Positions 50,077-59,383 of a stretch of DNA of 59,383 nucleotides are shown here, one piece after another. Source of the DNA: an uncultured Lachnospiraceae bacterium (lineage in GTDB: Bacteria > Bacillota > Clostridia > Lachnospirales > Lachnospiraceae); the NCBI GenBank assembly GCA_947178125.1, contig CAMWXB010000017.1, positions 1 through 59,383 of the forward strand, written 5' to 3'. A program made the position numbers and the translations under genes. The first letter of the stretch is position 1; every line of letters begins with the position of its first letter. The notes below the pieces were generated by a model. The model had not been told where the DNA came from, did no database searches, and was given only the letters and a program-made list of their open reading frames with translations.

Positions 50077-51678
50077 TCATTTTTCTTTTTTTCCATATCG
50101 AATAAGTGATTCTCCGGCGCCTATCAGGATAAATATAATCGGAGTACAGATAATCTGTTGATAACAGAAAAAATTATGTCCCATATAGCAAATAACAGAA
50201 AGCATGATTGCCGTCAATTCCGGATATTCTTTCGCTTTTCTATAGAAACGACAAGCAGCAGAAAGGAAAATTCCAATATAGGGTATCGCACCCGCCATAC
50301 CCAAATTAACAAGAGCATTCAGCCACTCATTATGCGCACAGGCAAGGATTCCGCTGCTACCCCATTTCATTTCCAGTTCCTTACGGAAAAAACTTTGGAC
50401 AAAAGAAGAAAATCCATCCGGACCGCATCCAAAAATCTTACGGACAAAATCGCCTTTCAGAAAAGACTTTACTGCAATCATCCAGGATGAGCCGCGGTTA
50501 TTTCCCCAATATTCATCAAACAGAAGATACGAATTGCCGCTTTGCAGATGCATCGGAAGTTTCTTCGTTGTATTCAAATAGATGTAAATGATGATTCCCC
50601 CTATCCCCAGCAAAAAAATCCCAGGAAAGAGGATACGGATATTTTTCATTTTAGAAATATCAATCTTTTCATATTTTTCCAGCCAACAAAAACAGGAATA
50701 ACATATGACAGTAACAATCAAAAGGATCCAGGCCGCACTGCTTTGGGAACAGAATAGAGAGATTGCATCCAGTGGCACAGCTTTTTCCGGAAAAAGCCGT
50801 TGACAGATTCCAATGAATTTAAAGCAGGAAAAACACATCATCATGACTTCGAGAAAGCGTCTGAATGACCGGTTAGATTCCGTGGAAATCCAGAAAAGAG
50901 CAAAGATTAACAGGCCAAATGCAATGAACGAACTGTCTGAGTTCTGCGTTACCATCGTCATGAAACCTGCTGCTGTAAAAATTCCGCCAAAAATACGGAC
51001 GTATTTATGATCATAAAACCAAAAGGCGAACAGGCCAAGAGGAAACATGACCGCCATATAACTCGAATACCATGTTGCCTGCCCAATTGTCGATAGAAAA
51101 TTAATTATGTATTGTTTCTCTAACCCTTTGTACATAGAAAGAGGGTCAATTCCAAAACGCATTAAAATGGCAAGTAAAAATACCAGAAATGCCGCTGCAA
51201 GGCAGCAAAAGATTGTCAAAAGGTTCCATCGCCAGTAACGCGACACCCCAAAATAAATCAACACAAAGCACATTTGTGCAACTAACCCCATATACCATCC
51301 GTCATATCCCCAGATCACCTGTTCTTTGTACGGTGAAAACAGGGCTGAGAGCAGTACGGCAACTGCATATGCGAATACAAGCCGGTCAATGACTGACAGC
51401 CGGATATTCCGTATCGTTTTCTCAAATTCACGAGTCTTCCATTCTTCCAGGAGCCGGAAAAGGAGCAGGCCGGTCAGGACCGCTCCCACGCCGGCTGTCA
51501 GAAAGAAAAAGAACTGCCATTTCGCGTTTCCGATATCATAATATTTATTTCGGAAATAAAAAGGATAGACGGCCAGCATTAAGAACACATAGATAAATGT
51601 AATTTCCTGTGGCAGTTCGGCCCAATGCTGACCGGGTTCCTTTTTGTCCTTTACCGCCTGTTTGCCGCGATTAATCAT
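50077..51678 (-). CDS. O-antigen ligase/polymerase-like membrane protein
   Basis: A 533-aa protein with 11 to 12 spans and a large outer loop. The Wzy_C-type signature is at about residues 425-480: GCGPDGFSSFVQSFFRK, CAHNEWLNALVNLGMAGAIPY. These proteins join or polymerise lipid-linked glycans outside the membrane. It lies far from the main glycan cluster, immediately after uvrA. GAAAGG precedes the ATG. Confidence 0.85.
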   Translation of the reverse strand: MINRGKQAVKDKKEPGQHWAELPQEITFIYVFLMLAVYPFYFRNKYYDIGNAKWQFFFFLTAGVGAVLTGLLLFRLLEEWKTREFEKTIRNIRLSVIDRLVFAYAVAVLLSALFSPYKEQVIWGYDGWYMGLVAQMCFVLIYFGVSRYWRWNLLTIFCCLAAAFLVFLLAILMRFGIDPLSMYKGLEKQYIINFLSTIGQATWYSSYMAVMFPLGLFAFWFYDHKYVRIFGGIFTAAGFMTMVTQNSDSSFIAFGLLIFALFWISTESNRSFRRFLEVMMMCFSCFKFIGICQRLFPEKAVPLDAISLFCSQSSAAWILLIVTVICYSCFCWLEKYEKIDISKMKNIRILFPGIFLLGIGGIIIYIYLNTTKKLPMHLQSGNSYLLFDEYWGNNRGSSWMIAVKSFLKGDFVRKIFGCGPDGFSSFVQSFFRKELEMKWGSSGILACAHNEWLNALVNLGMAGAIPYIGIFLSAACRFYRKAKEYPELTAIMLSVICYMGHNFFCYQQIICTPIIFILIGAGESLIRYGKKEK

Positions 51679-51729
51679 TATGATTCACCTTTCACTTTAT
51701 GATCGGCCGTTTCCTGATCATATTTTCTT

Positions 51730-54609
51730 CTATTTCTTTTTATCTTCTATTTCATTTTTTGCCCGCTCAAGCATTCTTTTTACATAAATTCCCGTATAGG
51801 AATCAGGATTGCCGGCTATCTTCTCCGGCGTCCCTTCTGCAATGATCGTTCCGCCGCCGGCACCGCCTTCCGGCCCCAGGTCAATAATGTGATCCGCCGT
51901 CTTGATCACATCCAGATTATGCTCAATGACCACCACCGTATTGCCGCCTTCCGTCAGTTTATGAAGAATATCGACCAGTTTATGAACATCTGCAAAATGA
52001 AGCCCCGTCGTCGGTTCATCCAGAATATAAATGGTCTTTCCGGTACTCCGCCGGCTCAATTCCGTCGCCAGTTTGATACGCTGCGCCTCACCGCCTGATA
52101 AGGTCGTGGAAGGCTGTCCCAGTTTCACATAGGAAAGACCCACATCATACAGCGTCTCTATCTTTCTACGGATGGAAGGTACGTTCTCAAAGAAAGGAAC
52201 CGCTTCTTCCACCGTCATATCCAGCACATCGTAAATGCTTTTTCCTTTATATTTTACTTCCAGCGTCTCCCGATTGTAACGCTTACCGCCGCAGACTTCA
52301 CAGGGCACATAAACATCGGGAAGAAAGTGCATTTCAATCTTAATAATGCCATCTCCGCTGCATGCCTCGCAGCGGCCGCCCTTCACATTAAAACTGAACC
52401 TGCCCTTGCTGTAGCCCTTTGCTTTGGCATCCGTCGTCGATGCGAACAAATCCCGTATCTGATCGAACACACCCGTATAGGTCGCCGGGTTGGAACGCGG
52501 CGTTCTTCCAATCGGTGACTGATCGATCGCAATCACTTTATCGAGTTGTTCAATGCCGAGAATGTTCTGGTGTTTTCCGGGTATCGTTCTCGCTCTGTTT
52601 AAATCCCTTGCCAGCCGCTTATAAAGAATCTCATTGATCAAACTGCTTTTCCCGGAACCGGATACCCCTGTAACGCAGGTCATAACGCTCAGCGGAATCT
52701 TAACGTTCACTTTCTTCAGGTTATTTTCTTCAGCACCTTTGATCGTAATGTATCCCTGCGGTTTTTTTCTGCTCTCCGGCACAGGAATCTGCAATTTCCC
52801 GCTCAAATACTGTCCGGTGATGGAATCTTCCACCTGCATGATTTCTTCGGCCGTGCCTTCCGCGACCACTTCTCCGCCATGAGAACCGGCTCCTGGCCCG
52901 ATATCGACAATATGGTCCGCAGCCAGCATCGTATCCTCATCATGCTCCACTACGAGCAGTGTATTTCCCATATCTTTCAGGTTCTTCAACGCCGCAAGCA
53001 GTTTATCGTTATCCCGCTGATGCAGGCCGATACTCGGCTCATCCAGAATATAGCAGACACCAACAAGTCCGGAACCGATCTGCGTCGCCAGCCGTATCCT
53101 CTGCGCCTCACCGCCTGACAAACTCGCTGTCGCTCTCGATAATGCGAGATATTCCAGACCTACTTCTATCAAGAATCCGACTCTCGCCCGAATCTCTTTC
53201 AAAATCTGTTTCCCAATCAGTTCCTGCTGTTTCGTCAGATTCATATTTCCCACAAACTCATGCAGGTCTTTGATCGACATGGAAGTAATTTCATAAATAT
53301 TTTTATCGCATACCGTTACCGCCAATGACTCTTTCTTCAGACGCATTCCCTTACATTCCCGACAGGGTGTAATGCGCATATAAGTCTCATATTCCTGCTT
53401 TATGATATCGGAGCCGGTCTCTCTGTATTTACGCTCCACATTTTTGATCAGTCCTTCAAAAGCAACCGGATACACGCCTTCTCCGCGCTGTCCCTTATAA
53501 TGTACCTCTACCTTTCTGCCGTTCGTTCCATAAATGAGCATCTGCTGTATGGAAGCAGGCAGTTCTTCATAAGGCGTGTCGAGACTGAACTGATACTCTC
53601 TGGCAAGCGCCTGTAGTACAGCATTCGTAAAACTTCCTTCACTGCCGCTGGACTGCCAGCCCATAACGGCAATCGCCCCATCACGGATGCTCATGCTCTT
53701 ATCCGGAATCATCAGATTCACGTCGAACTCCATTTTATAACCGAGTCCGAAGCATTCCGGGCAGGCACCAAAGGGATTATTAAAGGAAAAACTCCTCGGT
53801 TCGATTTCTCCCACACTGACTCCGCAGTCCGGACAGGCAAAATTCTCGCTAAACGTAATCGGTTCGCCGTCTATGACATCCACGATCATGAGACCATCGG
53901 CCAGCGCCAGTACATTTTCCATGGAATCCGTCAGCCGCCTCTCGATACCTTCTTTCACGACCAGCCTGTCCACAATGATTTCTATATTATGCTTGATATT
54001 TTTATCCAGCTTGATTTCTTCCGACAATTCATACAAACTGCCGTCTACCCGGACCCTCACATAGCCGCTCTTTTTCGCCCGGTCAAATACTTTGGCATGC
54101 TCGCCCTTTCTTCCCCTGACAACCGGCGCAAGAAGCTGAATCCTCGTTCCTTCCGGCATAGCGAGAATCTGGTCTACCATCTGGTCTACGCTCTGCCTTT
54201 TGATTTCCCTGCCGCAGGCCGGGCAGTGTGGAATGCCGATTCTGGCATAAAGCAGACGGAAATAATCATAGATTTCCGTTACCGTCCCTACCGTGGAACG
54301 GGGATTCCGGTTCGTTGATTTCTGGTCAATGGAAATCGCCGGAGAAAGTCCTTCGATCTTCTCCACGTTGGGTTTCTCCATCTGTCCCAAAAACTGTCTG
54401 GCATACGAAGAAAGAGACTCCATATATCTTCTCTGTCCCTCCGCATAAATCGTATCAAAGGCCAGTGAAGACTTCCCGGAACCCGATAGTCCCGTTAAAA
54501 CGACAAATTCGTTTCGCGGAATATTCAGATCAATATGCTTCAGGTTGTGCTCGCTCGCACCCCGAATTTTAATAAATTCTCTTGGTCTCATTTTTACCGT
54601 ATCTGCCAT
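51730..54609 (-). CDS. uvrA: UvrABC excision nuclease subunit A
   Basis: A 959-aa protein with two ABC ATPase modules: Walker [13 protein letters not shown] and [10 protein letters not shown], and signatures [12 protein letters not shown] and [12 protein letters not shown]. Zinc modules have CPACG, CPDCG..CPEC, CRECKG and CEACSGDG. It is the damage sensor of nucleotide excision repair. The start at 54609 is most likely (GGGAG upstream); a longer open frame begins with a GTG at 54642. It follows uvrB by 60 nt, so they are probably one transcript. Confidence 0.97.
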   Translation of the reverse strand: MADTVKMRPREFIKIRGASEHNLKHIDLNIPRNEFVVLTGLSGSGKSSLAFDTIYAEGQRRYMESLSSYARQFLGQMEKPNVEKIEGLSPAISIDQKSTNRNPRSTVGTVTEIYDYFRLLYARIGIPHCPACGREIKRQSVDQMVDQILAMPEGTRIQLLAPVVRGRKGEHAKVFDRAKKSGYVRVRVDGSLYELSEEIKLDKNIKHNIEIIVDRLVVKEGIERRLTDSMENVLALADGLMIVDVIDGEPITFSENFACPDCGVSVGEIEPRSFSFNNPFGACPECFGLGYKMEFDVNLMIPDKSMSIRDGAIAVMGWQSSGSEGSFTNAVLQALAREYQFSLDTPYEELPASIQQMLIYGTNGRKVEVHYKGQRGEGVYPVAFEGLIKNVERKYRETGSDIIKQEYETYMRITPCRECKGMRLKKESLAVTVCDKNIYEITSMSIKDLHEFVGNMNLTKQQELIGKQILKEIRARVGFLIEVGLEYLALSRATASLSGGEAQRIRLATQIGSGLVGVCYILDEPSIGLHQRDNDKLLAALKNLKDMGNTLLVVEHDEDTMLAADHIVDIGPGAGSHGGEVVAEGTAEEIMQVEDSITGQYLSGKLQIPVPESRKKPQGYITIKGAEENNLKKVNVKIPLSVMTCVTGVSGSGKSSLINEILYKRLARDLNRARTIPGKHQNILGIEQLDKVIAIDQSPIGRTPRSNPATYTGVFDQIRDLFASTTDAKAKGYSKGRFSFNVKGGRCEACSGDGIIKIEMHFLPDVYVPCEVCGGKRYNRETLEVKYKGKSIYDVLDMTVEEAVPFFENVPSIRRKIETLYDVGLSYVKLGQPSTTLSGGEAQRIKLATELSRRSTGKTIYILDEPTTGLHFADVHKLVDILHKLTEGGNTVVVIEHNLDVIKTADHIIDLGPEGGAGGGTIIAEGTPEKIAGNPDSYTGIYVKRMLERAKNEIEDKKK

Positions 54610-54669
54610 TTCAGTAACGTACTCCCTTCTGTCCTTTATCACAATCGGTTGCTCTCTTTCATTTTTACC

Positions 54670-56655
54670 TTAATGTTCCATATCATGCAAAAGTTTCTTT
54701 AAATCTGCCATCTGGTCGCGCAGTTCCGCAGCAGCCTCAAAGTTCAGGTCCGCAGCCGCTTTCTTCATCTTCTTTTCTACATCTTTAATCAGTTTTTCTA
54801 ACTCCTGCCTGTTCATGGATTCAGGATCTTTCTCAAACTTCAGTTCTTCCTTATCGATTACTTTGGAAATACTGATCAAATCCCTGACCGCCTTGCGAAT
54901 CGTCTGCGGCGTAATGCCATGTTCTTCGTTATATTTCTGCTGAATCGCACGTCTCCTGTTCGTCTCCTCTATAGCTGTTTTCATGGAATCCGTCATCTGG
55001 TCAGCATACATGATGACATGGCCGTCCACATTTCTTGCCGCACGTCCGATCGTCTGAATCAGCGATGTCTCTGAACGCAGAAATCCTTCCTTGTCCGCAT
55101 CCAGAATCGCCACGAGTGAGATTTCCGGAATATCCAGACCTTCCCGCAGCAGATTGATTCCCACCAGCACATCAAATACATCCAGCCGCATATCGCGGAT
55201 GATTTCGGCACGCTCCAGCGTATCGATATCGGAATGCAGATACTTTACGCGGATTCCCACATCCTTCATATAGTCCGTCAGGTCCTCCGCCATACGCTTT
55301 GTCAATGTCGTGACCAATACTTTATGCTTTTTCTCAACCTCTTTGTTCACCTCGGATACGAGATCGTCAATCTGTCCTTCGACAGGCCGCACATCGACTT
55401 CCGGATCGAGCAGCCCTGTCGGCCTGATAATCTGTTCCGTTCGCAGCAGTTCATGCGCCGCCTCATAATCAGAAGGCGTTGCCGATACAAAAAGCAGCTG
55501 GTCAATATGCTGTTCAAATTCTTCAAAATTAAGCGGTCGGTTATCCAATGCCGAAGGCAGTCTGAAACCATAATCCACCAGCGTTGTTTTCCGCGAGCGG
55601 TCACCCGCATACATACCGCGTATCTGCGGCACTGTCATATGCGATTCATCGATGATAATCAGATAATCATCCTTGAAATAATCCATCAGCGTAAAGGGCG
55701 CTACGCCCGGTTCTAAACCGTTCAGATGCCTGGAATAGTTCTCGATACCCGAACAAAATCCGGTTTCGCGCAGCATTTCGATATCGAAGTTCGTCCGCTC
55801 CGCAATCCGCTGCGCCTCTAATAATTTATCTTCGCCTTTAAAATATCTGACCCGGTCTTCCAATTCTTTCTCTATATTTCTGCATGCCTCACGAATTTTC
55901 TCCTGCGGCACCACATAATGGGATGCCGGGAAAATCGCAATATGTTCCAGCGCTGCATGCACCTGGCCGGTGAGCGGGTCTGTCTGCACAATCCTGTCTA
56001 TCTCATCGCCAAAAAATTCAATGCGGACCAGATAATCTCCGCCTTCCGCCGGATATACTTCCAACACATCACCGCGCACGCGGAAACAGCCATGTTCCAT
56101 CTCCATATCATTTCTGGTATATTGTATATCAATCAGTTCCCGGATGACCTGGTCTCTGTCCTTGATCATGCCGGGCCGCAGGGAAACGATCATATTCTCA
56201 TAATCATCCGGGCTTCCCAGACCATAAATACAGGAAACGCTGGCGATGACGACAACATCTCTCCGCTCTGAAAGCGAAGCTGTCGCCGACAGTCTCAACT
56301 TCTCAATTTCATCGTTAATGGAGGAGTCTTTTGCAATATAAGTGTCCGAAGAAGGGACATAAGCCTCCGGCTGGTAATAATCATAATAGGACACAAAATA
56401 TTCTACGGCATTCTCCGGAAAAAATTCCTTAAATTCTCCATAAAGCTGTCCCGCCAATGTCTTATTGTGCGCAATGACGAGAGTCGGTTTATTCAACGCC
56501 GCTATGATATTCGCCATTGTAAAGGTCTTGCCTGAGCCCGTGACACCCAGAAGGGTCTGGAACTGGTTGCCTTCTTTGAAACCTTTTACAAGCGCTTCTA
56601 TCGCCTGGGGCTGGTCGCCCGTAGGCTGGTATTCACTGTGTAATTTAAAGTTCAT
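54670..56655 (-). CDS. uvrB: UvrABC excision nuclease subunit B
   Basis: A 661-aa helicase-fold repair protein. Walker [14 protein letters not shown], the beta-hairpin region [31 protein letters not shown], and the C-terminal UvrC-binding coil [11 protein letters not shown] are all present. It verifies DNA damage and recruits UvrC. GGAGGTGA is 12 nt upstream of the ATG. A candidate LexA box lies upstream. Confidence 0.97.
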   Translation of the reverse strand: MNFKLHSEYQPTGDQPQAIEALVKGFKEGNQFQTLLGVTGSGKTFTMANIIAALNKPTLVIAHNKTLAGQLYGEFKEFFPENAVEYFVSYYDYYQPEAYVPSSDTYIAKDSSINDEIEKLRLSATASLSERRDVVVIASVSCIYGLGSPDDYENMIVSLRPGMIKDRDQVIRELIDIQYTRNDMEMEHGCFRVRGDVLEVYPAEGGDYLVRIEFFGDEIDRIVQTDPLTGQVHAALEHIAIFPASHYVVPQEKIREACRNIEKELEDRVRYFKGEDKLLEAQRIAERTNFDIEMLRETGFCSGIENYSRHLNGLEPGVAPFTLMDYFKDDYLIIIDESHMTVPQIRGMYAGDRSRKTTLVDYGFRLPSALDNRPLNFEEFEQHIDQLLFVSATPSDYEAAHELLRTEQIIRPTGLLDPEVDVRPVEGQIDDLVSEVNKEVEKKHKVLVTTLTKRMAEDLTDYMKDVGIRVKYLHSDIDTLERAEIIRDMRLDVFDVLVGINLLREGLDIPEISLVAILDADKEGFLRSETSLIQTIGRAARNVDGHVIMYADQMTDSMKTAIEETNRRRAIQQKYNEEHGITPQTIRKAVRDLISISKVIDKEELKFEKDPESMNRQELEKLIKDVEKKMKKAAADLNFEAAAELRDQMADLKKLLHDMEH

Positions 56656-56721
56656 ATGCTTAAATCACCTCCATAAATGTATGTAACGATCATATGGATT
56701 ACAGTCAACAAATCGAACTTG

Positions 56722-56750
56722 ATTATACCATGAATTTTTATGTTTGTACA
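56722..56750 (-). promoter_or_regulatory. Promoter for uvrB-uvrA
   Basis: On the minus strand TGTACA (56745-56750) and TATAAT (56722-56727) are 17 nt apart. Confidence 0.6.
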
Positions 56751-56759
56751 TACCAAAAT

Positions 56760-56773
56760 CAAACATTTGTTCT
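56760..56773 (-). promoter_or_regulatory. Candidate LexA (SOS) box upstream of uvrB
   Basis: On the minus strand AGAACAAATGTTTG matches the Gram-positive LexA consensus (CGAACRNRYGTTYG) at all but the first base. It lies 9 nt upstream of the -35. Confidence 0.6.
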
Positions 56774-56806
56774 ATCTTATGTCAGTGCTTTATATCATAA
56801 AGAAAA

Positions 56807-56828
56807 AACGGCCCAAAAGCCGTTTTCT
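56807..56828 (-). terminator. Terminator after the anti-sigma gene
   Basis: AAAACGGC/GCCGTTTT with a 6-nt loop, continuing TTCTTT on the minus strand. It is upstream of uvrB. Confidence 0.75.
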
Positions 56829-56851
56829 CCATTCCTGAGTTATTTTTCCCG

Positions 56852-58102
56852 CTATCGAATGACATACACCATGAACCTGACCGTTCCACCCGCATCTCTT
56901 CTGCAGACCTGAAATTCCGCTTCACTATCAGAATAGCCATACCCAAGCAAAGTTACATCGGTTTTCCCGTTAAAAAAGTCTTCACTAACAAAACCCACAC
57001 CGTTCCCTCCTGAGCCATCTGCATGACTATAGCTATACTCTACTGTTCTGTCCTCTCCTACCGTTACTTCTTTTGTAAAATTTTCTTCCAGAAGAGCATA
57101 GTTCAGTAGATTTTCGATAGGAATATCATCCAGTGACGTAACATTTACATCCTTTTCCCGTTCTTTTAAAATAATCTCATCCAGTTTCGGGTTCCCGGTA
57201 GAAATAATGCCATTCGCACCCACAACAGGCGCTTCCGGTTCCGCTTCCCATGATGCCTCCAATTCCCGAAGGTATGTGAGGGCCGCCGCTTCATCAGCCC
57301 GTCCGGAATCAATTGGCAGATTCATAAGCAGATTAATTCCCTGATATCCTTCTTTTCGGGTGATTGTACCATCCGTTTCATGATAATCATATGCCTCTGC
57401 CGGATAAAAATCCGTATCCGTAATGCAAAGATAGACCTGTCTATCCGCAAACAGCGCAATATCATCACACTCTATAATACGATAAAGAACACCGTTTTTT
57501 ACTATTGTAGAGAATGCACCGCCCATGGATGCGATATTATAGCGCCACGGTTCCAGTCCCTGAATGAGCGGCGATACAAAAAAATGAAGATCCGCATATT
57601 CATTACTGCTCATTTCCGGCATGGGCACACCATCCGTCCGCTCTATCGAAAGAACCACATAAGTACCGCCCTCTTCCGATACAGAATCTTCCAGACCGCT
57701 TTTGATAAGACCTTCCCTTGTCGCCGCTGCATACAGTTTAAAACAATACCCGCCGGCCTCCAATGTTTCGTTCAGTTCCATCACTTCGTCCCCGCCAAAA
57801 GCCTCTTCAGTTCCTTCATTTCCTGCTTCTGAAACGATTTCGTCCTTTGATAAATATTTTATTGCGGCCACGGCCGTCGTAGAAATCGCCAGAATACAAA
57901 CTGCTGCCATCGCTGCGAAAGATATCATTTTTCTTTTTTTCATATTATATACCCCTTTTCCAAATCTCGGATTATCTGCCGGAACATTGGAATTTCGGCA
58001 GTCCCATTCACGGATAATGCGTTCATTCAGCCTTTTGTCCGGCGCTATATCTGAAGTAAGCGCTTCCCGCATGAGCAGGTCGATTTTGTTATCTTTCTTC
58101 AT
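56852..58102 (-). CDS. Anti-sigma factor-like membrane protein (DUF4179 type)
   Basis: A 416-aa protein: a cytoplasmic N-terminus of about 58 residues with LMREALTSDIAPDKRLNERI, one membrane span (about 60-83), and a large external domain. The layout matches anti-sigma regulators that follow ECF sigma genes (DUF4179-type). The start at 58102 is 9 nt from GGAGG; the ATG at 58108 is too close. It overlaps the sigma gene by 14 nt, so translation is coupled. Confidence 0.85.
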   Translation of the reverse strand: MKKDNKIDLLMREALTSDIAPDKRLNERIIREWDCRNSNVPADNPRFGKGVYNMKKRKMISFAAMAAVCILAISTTAVAAIKYLSKDEIVSEAGNEGTEEAFGGDEVMELNETLEAGGYCFKLYAAATREGLIKSGLEDSVSEEGGTYVVLSIERTDGVPMPEMSSNEYADLHFFVSPLIQGLEPWRYNIASMGGAFSTIVKNGVLYRIIECDDIALFADRQVYLCITDTDFYPAEAYDYHETDGTITRKEGYQGINLLMNLPIDSGRADEAAALTYLRELEASWEAEPEAPVVGANGIISTGNPKLDEIILKEREKDVNVTSLDDIPIENLLNYALLEENFTKEVTVGEDRTVEYSYSHADGSGGNGVGFVSEDFFNGKTDVTLLGYGYSDSEAEFQVCRRDAGGTVRFMVYVIR

Positions 58103-58619
58103 AGCCATAATCCTCCATTTTTTTCTTGATGATCAATCTCGCTTTATGTAGTCTGCTTTTTACCGTACCTTTTGGTATGTGCATTGTTTCTGCAATCTCT
58201 TCGACGGAAAGCTGAGCCGTATAATACAGGTAAACCGGCAGCCTTAAATGTTCGGGAAGTTTTTGCGTTTCTGTTCGTATCAATTCCAGCATTTCATGGT
58301 GAAGAAACGTTTCTTCAGGAGTATCCGCCTGATCGGCTATAACGGCCGACAATTCGTCTGTCAATTCGCCAATCGGCGCAATCCGCTGTCGGCGCGCAGC
58401 CTTTTTACGGCGGTTCTTATGGATTCCCAGACTTACCGCTATCAAATAGCTTTTCGGATTGTCCGCACTGTTAATATTCCTGCGGCGTTCCGTTGCCATG
58501 AGCATTGTTTCCTGATACAATTCTTCCGCTTCCTCCCGGCTCCCTGTCAACATACGACAGAAAGAATATACACTCTGTCCATCCCTTTCCAATAAATCGA
58601 TAAATTCCTGACGCGTCAT
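58089..58619 (-). CDS. ECF-type RNA polymerase sigma factor
   Basis: A 176-aa sigma-70 family protein with region 2 (MLTGSREEAEELYQETMLMA) and region 4 (LSVEEIAETMHIPKGTVKSR). There is no region 3. The start at 58619 is 7 nt from GGAGG; a longer open frame is rejected. It is paired with the following anti-sigma protein. The stimulus cannot be read from the sequence. Confidence 0.93.
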   Translation of the reverse strand: MTRQEFIDLLERDGQSVYSFCRMLTGSREEAEELYQETMLMATERRRNINSADNPKSYLIAVSLGIHKNRRKKAARRQRIAPIGELTDELSAVIADQADTPEETFLHHEMLELIRTETQKLPEHLRLPVYLYYTAQLSVEEIAETMHIPKGTVKSRLHKARLIIKKKMEDYGYEER

Positions 58620-58778
58620 TTCGGTACCTCCAGATTGCTGATAACATATAAGGCAGGTAAGTTTTGCCCTACACTTATATATTGTCATATCTTTTCAATC
58701 GGTTCACGGAATCCGGAAATAAACAGATACCATGCCAGCCTTTACACCACCGTGCGTACTGCACACGAATCAAAAACA

Positions 58779-58808
58779 GGCAGACCAGCTATCACACGCT
58801 GGCCTGCC
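58779..58808 (-). terminator. Terminator after the right-edge acidic-repeat gene
   Basis: GGCAGACCAGC/GCTGGCCTGCC with one mismatch, followed by TTTTT on the minus strand (58772-58776). Confidence 0.75.
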
Positions 58809-58904
58809 CGTTGTCCATTATATACTTATCACACAATCCTCTCCATAATATGGACGCTGCGAATCATGTGTAAGCAGCTTTATAAGCCTGCCTCTCTTCC
58901 CGTT

Positions 58905-59383
58905 TTATTCCACCCATTCATCATCCTCTATCCAATCGTCTTCCGCATTTTCTTCATCGTCAAGCCATTCGTCCTCCGTAGAAGTTTTCTTGGAAGCGCT
59001 CTGGGAATACCTGGCATCAGATTCCGGCTCCTGCCATTCATCATCCTCTATCCAGTCATCTTCATCACAATATCCATCGTTCTCTGATTCCACATCAATT
59101 CCCTTCCATGACTGTTGCGGCATTTTTTTCTGTTCACTGTTTTCGCCTCTATGCCCTTTTTCCGCCTCCACAGATTTCAAGTCAAAAGTTTGAAAATGCC
59201 TTACAGGTGTTTCGCCCGCTTCATATTTATGTGGCTCATTTTCACTTTTCCCGTATTCCTCATATGGTTCTTCTACTTCCTCAGCCTCATATTCCTCATA
59301 CGATTCTTCTATTTCTTCAGCCTCATATTCCTCATACGATTCTTCTATTTCTTCAGCCTCGTATTCCTCATACGATTCTTCTA
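58905..59383 (-). CDS. Highly acidic repeat protein, 5' end beyond window
   Basis: The frame is open from the right edge to the stop at 58905, at least 159 codons; the start lies outside. The N-terminal visible part is a 12-residue tandem repeat (EEYEAEEIEESY), encoded by 36-bp units starting at 59254, 59290, 59326 and 59362. After a short less biased stretch comes a second acidic motif used twice, DDWIEDDEW, with a related DEWLDDEE between. The protein is rich in Glu, Asp, Tyr and Trp. No family recognised. It lies upstream of an ECF sigma gene on the same strand but is separated by a terminator. Confidence 0.8.
   Translation of the reverse strand, partial: EESYEEYEAEEIEESYEEYEAEEIEESYEEYEAEEVEEPYEEYGKSENEPHKYEAGETPVRHFQTFDLKSVEAEKGHRGENSEQKKMPQQSWKGIDVESENDGYCDEDDWIEDDEWQEPESDARYSQSASKKTSTEDEWLDDEENAEDDWIEDDEWVE
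59254..59383. repeat. 36-bp tandem coding repeat
   Basis: Units start at 59254, 59290, 59326 and 59362; the first is more diverged and the next two differ by one base. Each codes 12 residues of the acidic protein. It continues past the window edge. Confidence 0.9.

Noticed and set aside
59254..59383. 36-bp repeats that could suggest a CRISPR array
   Set aside because: The units are contiguous with no spacers and lie in frame within an acidic protein.
1..59383. tRNA, rRNA and transposase genes
   Set aside because: None was recognised on either strand; the palindromic elements have no associated transposase here.

Overview
The window reads as chromosomal DNA of a motile, anaerobic, low-to-mid GC Gram-positive bacterium of the class Clostridia, most likely a Lachnospiraceae. 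The basis is the gene content (pyruvate formate-lyase with its radical activase, a 2[4Fe-4S] ferredoxin, MecA, DUF951, GdpP/CdaA c-di-AMP enzymes, an mbl-flhO-flhP synteny block), strong AGGAGG ribosome binding sites, and many palindromic repeats between genes. No rRNA, tRNA, prophage, insertion sequence with a transposase, or CRISPR array was seen. Most genes lie on the minus strand.

Layout. 1-7.4 kb: an AraC regulator, a minimal Fe-S assembly operon (iscR-nifS-nifU) whose leader carries a 178-bp inverted-repeat element, the t6A dehydratase TcdA, and an ECF transporter (EcfT, fused double ATPase, UPF0397 S component). 7.5-10.8 kb: a GH18/SH3 cell-envelope protein and mecA. 10.9-21.6 kb: a surface-glycan cluster with an FkbH-like protein, two polytopic membrane proteins, a methyltransferase, a flippase, a polyprenyl-phosphate glycosyltransferase and an unusual amidotransferase fusion. 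A DUF1858 redox protein with its own promoter sits inside it.

22.0-26.1 kb (plus strand) is the most unusual part. Pyruvate formate-lyase is split. The core subunit stops before the glycyl-radical domain, which is a separate 80-aa protein downstream. Between them lies a 67-aa protein that resembles the first half of the radical domain and then carries three cysteines, including a CxxC. pflA and a ferredoxin follow. A three-hairpin structured element occurs twice here and once in the ECF operon.

26.1-33.2 kb: a MerR regulator, dnaB, a methyltransferase, rplI, gdpP, rpsR-ssb-rpsF and DUF951. 33.2-41.0 kb: a sirtuin, leuA, HPr, and glmM-cdaR-cdaA with two membrane proteins. 41.0-47.8 kb: yvyF-like, comFC, recD2, a rod-binding protein, flhP, flhO and an MreB/Mbl protein. 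48.0-59.4 kb: two acidic-repeat proteins (one cut by the right edge), an XRE regulator, a secreted SGNS-repeat protein, an O-antigen-ligase-like protein, uvrB-uvrA with a candidate LexA box, and an ECF sigma/anti-sigma pair.

Two families of palindromic intergenic elements recur: family A (three copies) and family B (four copies). They are the main non-coding structure not explained by ordinary promoters and terminators.
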